Source: an uncultured Lachnospiraceae bacterium
GTDB taxonomy: Bacteria; Bacillota_A; Clostridia; Lachnospirales; Lachnospiraceae
Assembly: GCA_947178085.1 (NCBI GenBank)
Contig: CAMWWS010000054.1
Location: 1-11,084, forward strand
Reading direction: 5' to 3'
DNA length: 11,084 bases
Shown here: one piece after another, positions 5,689 through 11,084 of the stretch
How positions within the stretch are numbered: the first letter of the stretch is position 1
Layout of the letters: each line of letters starts with the position of its first letter
Program-made: the position numbers and the translations under genes
The notes under the pieces: model-generated
Databases searched by the model: none
Told to the model about the DNA's origin: nothing
What the model saw: the letters and a program-made list of their open reading frames with translations, nothing else

Positions 5689-6795
5689 TTAGAATATAAT
5701 TTGCAATTTTTTGCAAAAGATGGTCCGGGCGGTGAGAAAACCGAAGAACCTACTTCCAAAAAACTGAAGGATGCCAGGAAAGAAGGACAGGTAGCCAAAA
5801 GCAAGGAAGTGACAAATGCATTTGCACTGCTTTCGCTTTTTCTGGTTTTGAAATTCTGGGTAGGCCATATGGGAGAGGTCTTTGTCGGTTTATTTAGTAA
5901 TATATACACGCAGATACCGGAATATATCAAGTTGTATGATGGTTATCTGCAAAATATTACCTTTCGTGCGATTTTTTTACGTGCGTTATATACGATATTT
6001 TCTATTATTGCACCTATACTGATTATAGGTTTTCTGGTTGCTTTTTTAACGAACCTGCTTCAGGTAAAATGGGCGCCTACAACTAAACCGATGAAACCGA
6101 AGTTCAGCAAGCTAAATCCGGTAAATGGATTTAAGAGGCTTTTTTCAGCCAATTCTTTAGTGGAGTTGATTAAATCAATTGCCAAGATTTTGATTATTGG
6201 ATATGCGGTCTATACTTATCTTAAGAAAAATGCACCGAGTATTTTCCTGCTGTATGATATAGGGCTTTATCAGGCGATTGCATTAATCGGAGAACTGGTC
6301 ATTGGTCTGGGCTTCCGCATTGCTCTTTATTATTTCTTTATCGCGGCGGCTGACTTTATTTATCAGAAGTTTAAGTTCAAGAAAGACATGAAGATGACCA
6401 AGCAGGAAGTAAAAGACGAATATAAGGATCAGGAAGGAGACCCGCAGATTAAAAGCAAACAGAAGCAGCGTATGATGGAAGCTTCCAGAAGACGTATGAT
6501 GCAGCGGCTTCCTGAAGCGGATGTAGTCATTACTAACCCGACGCATTACGCAGTCGCTATCAAATATGATCCTGAACTTTACGATGCTCCTTATGTACTT
6601 GCCAAAGGTGCGGATTATCTGGCACAGAAAATTAAGGATACCGCTAAGGAGAATCATATAGAAATAGTAGAGAATAAACCGCTTGCCAGAATGTTGTATG
6701 CAAATGTGGAGGTTGGCGGAATAGTACCGCCGGAGTTGTATCAGGCAGTGGCGGAAGTGCTTGCATTCGTATATCATTTACAAGGTAAAGTTTAA
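5683..6795 (+). CDS. flhB: Flagellar export substrate-specificity switch protein FlhB
   Basis: FlhB sits in the membrane at the export gate and changes substrate specificity from rod/hook to filament proteins after self-cleavage. The 370 residues comprise a cytoplasmic N-terminus with the Gram-positive LQFFA motif (7-11) and EKTEEPTSKK (18-27), four hydrophobic helices (about 46-66, 100-126, 165-182, 195-225), a connecting region (about 226-280) and the cytoplasmic self-cleaving domain. The cleavage motif NPTH is intact at 285-288, in VVITNPTHYAVAIKY, so cleavage between N285 and P286 is expected. ENKPLARMLY (330-339) and the ELYQAVAEVL segment (351-360) are also standard. Length and order are normal; the gap to flhA is 21 bases and contains the strong flhA ribosome site. 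Confidence 0.97.
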   Translation: MILEYNLQFFAKDGPGGEKTEEPTSKKLKDARKEGQVAKSKEVTNAFALLSLFLVLKFWVGHMGEVFVGLFSNIYTQIPEYIKLYDGYLQNITFRAIFLRALYTIFSIIAPILIIGFLVAFLTNLLQVKWAPTTKPMKPKFSKLNPVNGFKRLFSANSLVELIKSIAKILIIGYAVYTYLKKNAPSIFLLYDIGLYQAIALIGELVIGLGFRIALYYFFIAAADFIYQKFKFKKDMKMTKQEVKDEYKDQEGDPQIKSKQKQRMMEASRRRMMQRLPEADVVITNPTHYAVAIKYDPELYDAPYVLAKGADYLAQKIKDTAKENHIEIVENKPLARMLYANVEVGGIVPPELYQAVAEVLAFVYHLQGKV

Positions 6796-6802
6796 AATCA
6801 GA

Positions 6803-6809
6803 AAGGAGG
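6803..6809 (+). promoter_or_regulatory. Strong ribosome binding site for flhA
   Basis: AAGGAGG ends 7 bases before the flhA ATG at 6817, close to the ideal spacing. Unlike the junctions before flhB and flhF, flhA therefore does not appear to depend on coupling to the upstream gene. Confidence 0.8.
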
Positions 6810-6816
6810 AGAAGAT

Positions 6817-8859
6817 ATGCAGGGATTGAAAAAGGCGGACCTGGGTGTAGTTCTTTATGTATTGTCAGCATTTATTATGCTGATTGTTCCGATTTCGACA
6901 GGTCTTCTGGATGTATTGCTGGCATGTAATATGGCAGTGGCTTTTTCTGTTATGTTCAGTTGTATGTTTGCCAATGAAGTCCTTAAAATGTCGTTTTATC
7001 CCACAATTCTGCTGTTTACTACGATATTCAGAATTGCTCTTAATGTATCTTCTACCAGACTGATTCTGACTAAAGGAAATGCCGGAAATGTTGTTGAGAC
7101 ATTCGGACAGTATGTAGGCGGCGGTGACCTTGTTATAGGTATTATCGTATTTATTATTTTGATTATCGTGCAGTTCATGATTATAAATAAAGGTTCCGAG
7201 CGTGTTGCTGAAGTTACGGCAAGATTTACGCTGGATGCTATGCCGGGTAAGCAGATGGCAATCGACGCGGATTTGAATACGGGAGCCATTACGGATGCGG
7301 AGGCTGCGGAACGCCGTCAGAAGATTCAGGACGAGGCAAGCTTCTTTGGTTCCATGGATGGTGCCGTAAAGTATGTTAAGGGGGATGCGACGGCGGGTCT
7401 GTTTATTACGGCAGTCAATATAGTCGGCGGTATCCTGATGGGTATGTTCAGGCAGAACATGGAATTGGTGGATGCAGTAAACAAATATACGATTCTGACG
7501 ATTGGTGACGGTCTGGTAAGCCAGATTCCGTCTCTGTTGATTTCTCTTTCAACAGGTATCCTTGTTACGAAGGGTTCGAAGGAAGCGGATTTCGGTACGA
7601 TGCTTTTAAGCCAGCTGTTCGGTGTGCCCAAGGCGATGTATCTTGTGGGAATGGTACTGGCATTTCTTGGTATTGTAACGCCTCTTAACCCGATTATTTT
7701 CGTAAGTCTTGGCATATGTTTCATAGTGATAGGAAGACTCATCGCCGGAACAATCGAAACTGCCGAGATAGAGAAAGAAGTGGATACTGAGGAAGCGGCG
7801 GCGGAGGAAATCAGGCAGCCTGAGAATGTGACCTCACTGCTGCAGGTTGACCCGATAGAGCTGGAGTTTGGTTATGGTATTATTCCTCTGGCAGACGTCA
7901 ATCAGGGCGGAGATTTGTTGGATCGTGTCGTAATGATACGTAGGCAGATCGCTTTGGAACTTGGAACCGTCGTGCCGATTATACGTCTCCGTGATAACAT
8001 ACAGCTTAACCCGAATCAATATATTATAAAGATTAAGGGTGTTCAGGTAAGTGAAGGAGAGATTCTTTTCGACCATTATATGGCGATGAATCCGGGATAT
8101 GTAGAGGAAGAGATTACAGGTATTCCGACATTTGAGCCTTCATTCCATCTGCCAGCCATCTGGATTACGGAAGGTCAGAGGGAGCGTGCGGAGAGTATGG
8201 GATATACGGTTGTTGACCCGCCTTCAATTATTGCTACTCATCTGACTGAAATTATCAGGCAGTATATTGCAGAGCTGCTTACCAGACAGGATGTGCAGCA
8301 TCTTGTTGATAACCTTAAGGAGTCCAATCCTTCACTGGTGGAAGAACTGGTACCGAAGCTGCTTGGACTTGGTGAGATACAGAAAGTATTGCAGAATTTG
8401 CTTGGTGAGGGTATTTCTATCAGGGATCTGCTTACGATATTTGAGACATTGGCGGATTATGCCGCTACTACGAGGGACACCGATATTTTGACGGAATATG
8501 TCAGACAGAGTCTTAAGAGAGCTATTTCCAATAAATTCTTCCCTGCAAACGAGACTACCAGTGTTGTAACTCTTGATCCTAAGGTAGAGCAGGAAATAAT
8601 GGGAAGCGTGAAGCAGACAGAGCAGGGAGCATATTTGACGCTTGATCCTGCCAAGACTAAGGCAATCATGGAATCTGTTTCTGCTGAGACTAAGAAATTG
8701 GAAGACGTGGGTAAGATGCCTATAGTTATAACTTCGCCGATTGTGCGGGCATATTTTAAGAAATTGACGGAAGATTATTTTAAAGACTTAGTGGTTGTAT
8801 CATATAATGAGGTAGAATCAAATATTGAATTACAGTCTGTTGGGATGGTGACAGCATAA
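6817..8859 (+). CDS. flhA: Flagellar type III export gate protein FlhA
   Basis: FlhA forms the nonameric ring of the export gate, couples proton flow to export, and docks chaperone-substrate complexes with its cytoplasmic domain. The 680 residues are the usual length. About eight hydrophobic helices fill residues 10-315. The cytoplasmic FHIPEP loop (about 123-192) contains RFTLDAMPGKQMAID (136-150), ERRQKIQDEASFFGSMDGA (165-183) and YVKGDATAG (186-194); D190 aligns by motif with the proton-path aspartate D208 of Salmonella FlhA. A charged linker (about 315-340) leads to the C-terminal domain (about 345-680), which begins DPIELEFGYGIIPLAD and holds the ITEGQRERAESMGYTVVDP-type segment near 449-467. 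The stop TAA overlaps the flhF ATG by one base. Confidence 0.98.
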   Translation: MQGLKKADLGVVLYVLSAFIMLIVPISTGLLDVLLACNMAVAFSVMFSCMFANEVLKMSFYPTILLFTTIFRIALNVSSTRLILTKGNAGNVVETFGQYVGGGDLVIGIIVFIILIIVQFMIINKGSERVAEVTARFTLDAMPGKQMAIDADLNTGAITDAEAAERRQKIQDEASFFGSMDGAVKYVKGDATAGLFITAVNIVGGILMGMFRQNMELVDAVNKYTILTIGDGLVSQIPSLLISLSTGILVTKGSKEADFGTMLLSQLFGVPKAMYLVGMVLAFLGIVTPLNPIIFVSLGICFIVIGRLIAGTIETAEIEKEVDTEEAAAEEIRQPENVTSLLQVDPIELEFGYGIIPLADVNQGGDLLDRVVMIRRQIALELGTVVPIIRLRDNIQLNPNQYIIKIKGVQVSEGEILFDHYMAMNPGYVEEEITGIPTFEPSFHLPAIWITEGQRERAESMGYTVVDPPSIIATHLTEIIRQYIAELLTRQDVQHLVDNLKESNPSLVEELVPKLLGLGEIQKVLQNLLGEGISIRDLLTIFETLADYAATTRDTDILTEYVRQSLKRAISNKFFPANETTSVVTLDPKVEQEIMGSVKQTEQGAYLTLDPAKTKAIMESVSAETKKLEDVGKMPIVITSPIVRAYFKKLTEDYFKDLVVVSYNEVESNIELQSVGMVTA

Positions 8860-10106
8860 TGATAATTAAGAAATTTACAGGGAAAACAGAAGCTGAAGCA
8901 ACTGAAAACGCTAAGAAGGAACTTGGCGCTAATGTTGTTATAATGAATGTAAAAAATGTCAAAAGGAAGGGTCTTTTTGATTTTTTAAGGGCGCCGCTTG
9001 TGGAGGTTACGGTTGCATTGGAAGAGGAAAGCCGCAATGAAGATGCAATTTCCGCGGATGTGAAAGCGGCTGTATCCGCTATTAATAATGTGGTTTCCAA
9101 TATGAATCCCGGTTTGTCTGTTATGAACAATTCTTCGGCGAAGCCGAAAACGGTTTCCCCTGATATAATTATGGATGAAGTTCCTGAAAGAACAGAAAAA
9201 AAAGAAAATAATGTAATAGAAGAGAAACTGGACAGCCTGCAGTCTTTATTGGAGCAACAGTTGCAGAAACCCGAAGAAGAAAAAAAAGAAGAAACAAAAG
9301 AAGTCAGCGAAACGGACAAATTCATGAAACTTCTTCATGCAACGATGCTTGATAATGAGGTTGACGAGCAATATGCAGGTCAGATAATTGAAGAAATTGA
9401 AAAGATTAATAAGCCCAATACCCCTTTTGATTTTGCACTTGCAAACACTTACCAGAAGATGATCTTAAAATTTGGAAAGCCTTCTGTTATTTTGCCTTCA
9501 GAAAAAGGTGTGAAGGTAATATTTTTCGTAGGTCCTACCGGCGTAGGCAAGACAACCACAATTGCAAAGATTGCCTCAAAGTTCCAGGTAGAGGATAAGA
9601 AAAGGGTAGCCCTGCTTACGGCAGACACTTATAGGATTGCTGCAGCAGAGCAGCTTAGGACCTACGCCAATATTCTGGAGGTGCCGTTCCGTGTTGTTTA
9701 TACTGTGGAGGAAGTGGAGCATGCGCTTACAGATTTTAAGGGATATGATTATATTCTGGTGGATACGGCGGGGCATTCTTATCAGAATGCGATGCAGAAG
9801 GAGAATATGAGTAAATTCATTCACTCAGTTGACGATAAGGTTGAGAAGGAAGTGTATCTTGTCGTAAGTGCTACAACTAAGTATAAAGATTTAATAAGTA
9901 TTGCAGATGCATATAAGGAAATGACGGACTACAAGCTGATTTTTACCAAGTTAGATGAAACAACGAGTCTGGGAAATCTGTTGAATTTGAAATTGTATAC
10001 GGGTGCATCGCTTTCTTATGTGACATATGGGCAGAATGTACCGGATGATATTGAGTCCTTTAATCCACAGAAAACGGTAAAAAGTCTGCTAGGTGGAAAG
10101 AAATGA
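8859..10106 (+). CDS. flhF: Flagellar biosynthesis SRP-type GTPase FlhF
   Basis: FlhF is the third SRP-family GTPase, with Ffh and FtsY. It marks the site of flagellar assembly and is activated by FlhG. The 415 residues have an N-terminal basic B region (MIIKKFTGKTEAEAT..., 1-55) opening with the family-typical MIIKKF, a charged low-complexity linker (about 56-150), an N domain (about 150-212) and the G domain (about 215-415). Motifs: Walker A/G1 GPTGVGKT (225-232), TADTYRIAAAEQL (255-267), G3 DTAGH (302-306), G4 TKLD (363-366) and a closing YVTYGQNVPDDI (387-398). The G3 histidine replaces the arginine of the canonical SRP-GTPase DTAGR. Two A8 tracts lie in the linker (9196-9203 and 9280-9287). 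The ATG overlaps the flhA stop (TAATG) without a strong ribosome site, suggesting coupled translation. Confidence 0.97.
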   Translation: MIIKKFTGKTEAEATENAKKELGANVVIMNVKNVKRKGLFDFLRAPLVEVTVALEEESRNEDAISADVKAAVSAINNVVSNMNPGLSVMNNSSAKPKTVSPDIIMDEVPERTEKKENNVIEEKLDSLQSLLEQQLQKPEEEKKEETKEVSETDKFMKLLHATMLDNEVDEQYAGQIIEEIEKINKPNTPFDFALANTYQKMILKFGKPSVILPSEKGVKVIFFVGPTGVGKTTTIAKIASKFQVEDKKRVALLTADTYRIAAAEQLRTYANILEVPFRVVYTVEEVEHALTDFKGYDYILVDTAGHSYQNAMQKENMSKFIHSVDDKVEKEVYLVVSATTKYKDLISIADAYKEMTDYKLIFTKLDETTSLGNLLNLKLYTGASLSYVTYGQNVPDDIESFNPQKTVKSLLGGKK

Positions 10107-10135
10107 GCAGACCAGGGAAGGAGTAAAGATAAAGA

Positions 10136-11011
10136 ATGGATCAGGCTGAACAATTAAGAAATATAATAAAAGCAAGCAGCCAGCCCCAGAGGCCCTTGGC
10201 AAGAGTCATTACCGTTACAAGTGGGAAGGGCGGCGTCGGCAAATCGAATATGGCAATAAACCTTGCAGTACAGTTTAAGAAGATGGGACAGCGTGTGATT
10301 ATACTTGATGCGGATTTTGGACTTGCCAATATAGAAATTATGTTTGGTGCAGTTCCTGAACATAATCTGTACGATTTAATCTATCAGGGTAAGAATATCA
10401 GTGAAATCATTACATGGGGACCCATGGATGTAGGATTTATATCCGGAGGCTCAGGAATTGCGGGAATGTCTAACTTAAGTAAGGATTATCTGACTTATAT
10501 TATCAGGAATCTGTCTGAACTTGATAATATGGCGGATGTTATAATAGTAGATACCGGAGCAGGTATTTCTGATGCTGTGTTGGAATTTCTGGTGGCGAGC
10601 GGTGAGATTCTGCTTGTGACCACACCGGAGCCGACTTCCATTACGGATTCTTATTCTTTGCTTAAGGCGCTGAACAGACATCCGAGATATTCTAAGGAAG
10701 CTTCCCAGATTAAGGTAATTGCCAATAAGGTGCAGAACAGTGATGAGGGAAAGGACCTTTTTGAAAAGCTGAATTCTGTCGTTACCAGATATTTAAAAAT
10801 TCCGATTACCTATCTGGGCATGATACCACAGGATTCGCAGTTGACGAAGGCGGTAATGCAGCAGATGCCGGTTTCAATACAGAATCCGGATTCAAGGTCT
10901 GCACAGGCATATGAGCTTATAGCGGCCAAACTGATGAACAAAGAGATGAATAAGACTTTGACTAAACGTGGAATGGCGGCATTCTTTTCACATATTATAT
11001 CCAAGAGATAG
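10136..11011 (+). CDS. flhG: MinD-type ATPase FlhG (YlxH/FleN), flagellar number regulator
   Basis: FlhG is a ParA/MinD-family ATPase that limits flagellar number and stimulates FlhF GTPase activity. In the 291 residues, the N-terminus carries DQAEQLR (2-8), matching the DQAxxLR motif of the FlhG segment that activates FlhF. The deviant Walker A motif SGKGGVGKS lies at 29-37, followed by LDADFGLANIEIMFG (57-71) and the Walker B/hydrophobic DVIIVDTGAG (134-143). TTPEPTSITDSYSLLK (162-177) and the ANKVQN segment (196-201) are typical of the FlhG/MinD group. The C-terminus (about 274-291, TLTKRGMAAFFSHIISKR) is short, basic and amphipathic, like a MinD membrane-targeting helix. AAGGAG at 10118-10123 precedes the ATG by 12 bases; the gap after flhF is 29 bases. 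Confidence 0.97.
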   Translation: MDQAEQLRNIIKASSQPQRPLARVITVTSGKGGVGKSNMAINLAVQFKKMGQRVIILDADFGLANIEIMFGAVPEHNLYDLIYQGKNISEIITWGPMDVGFISGGSGIAGMSNLSKDYLTYIIRNLSELDNMADVIIVDTGAGISDAVLEFLVASGEILLVTTPEPTSITDSYSLLKALNRHPRYSKEASQIKVIANKVQNSDEGKDLFEKLNSVVTRYLKIPITYLGMIPQDSQLTKAVMQQMPVSIQNPDSRSAQAYELIAAKLMNKEMNKTLTKRGMAAFFSHIISKR

Positions 11012-11052
11012 AATGTTCTTAAAATTTAATGAGAAGGAGACGTGGTTAATAT

Positions 11053-11084
11053 ATGGAAATCATACTTTCAAAATATATATCACC
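11053..11084 (+). CDS. Start of an unidentified coding sequence, cut by the window end
   Basis: AAGGAG at 11034-11039 follows the flhG stop by 22 bases and is followed by an ATG at 11053 that reads MEIILSKYIS up to the window edge. The spacing of 13 bases is somewhat long. A GTG at 11042 is an alternative start in another frame but lies only 2 bases from the ribosome site. Ten residues do not identify a family. In related operons the gene after flhG is often a PilZ-domain flagellar brake (YcgR-type) or a chemotaxis gene such as cheB, and KYIS near the start would suit the former, but this is a guess from position. Confidence 0.4.
   Translation, partial: MEIILSKYIS

Noticed and set aside
8267..8491. 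A 74-codon plus-strand open frame inside flhA
   Set aside because: It is out of frame within the conserved FlhA cytoplasmic domain and its Cys/Arg/Leu-rich translation looks like a frame shadow.

Overview
This window is one continuous stretch of a flagellar biosynthesis and chemotaxis operon. All eleven complete genes lie on the plus strand, in the order fliL, fliM, fliY, cheY, fliO, fliP, fliQ, fliR, flhB, flhA, flhF, flhG (twelve names, because FliY is the FliN-type switch protein), followed by the first few codons of one more gene. Correctly counted, that is twelve complete coding sequences. The order fliM-fliY-cheY-fliO-fliP-fliQ-fliR-flhB-flhA-flhF-flhG is the classic fla/che order of Gram-positive bacteria. 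FliY in place of FliN, A/T-rich DNA, strong GGAGG-type ribosome sites and the FlhB N-terminal LQFFA motif all fit a motile member of the Clostridia. A Lachnospiraceae bacterium (Roseburia/Butyrivibrio-like) is my best guess, inferred from protein style and not from any marker gene.

Layout. Bases 1-127 hold no gene: the DNA is A/T-rich, all three plus-strand frames are closed by stops within the first 22 bases, and a TATTGATA(G) motif recurs. From 128 to 2925 come the stator/basal-body protein FliL and the switch proteins FliM and FliY. CheY (2972-3334), the diffusible signal that the switch reads, follows directly. From 3335 to 8859 come all six membrane proteins of the flagellar type III export gate (FliO, FliP, FliQ, FliR, FlhB, FlhA). 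From 8859 to 11011 come the SRP-type GTPase FlhF and the MinD-type ATPase FlhG, which set where and how many flagella are built. The last 30 or so bases start another coding sequence, possibly a PilZ/YcgR-type protein.

The genes are tightly packed. Gaps run from a 1-base overlap to 46 bases, with no terminator-like hairpin and no opposing gene, so one long transcript is expected. Several junctions look translationally coupled (cheY/fliO, fliR/flhB, flhA/flhF). All family signatures checked are intact: both CheC-type phosphatase sites of FliY, the CheY phospho-acceptor pocket, the FlhB NPTH self-cleavage site, the FlhF GTPase motifs, and the FlhG DQAEQLR activator motif with its C-terminal amphipathic tail.

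I do not see an undescribed system here; this is a well-known operon. The points worth a second look are local: a methionine/glutamine-rich tandem-repeat linker in FliY, paired A8 tracts in the flhF linker, two-codon ATG-ATA-stop minicistrons overlapping the fliL and flhB starts, a repeated motif upstream of fliL, an unusual FlhF G3 motif (DTAGH), and an extended acidic N-terminal segment in FliP.
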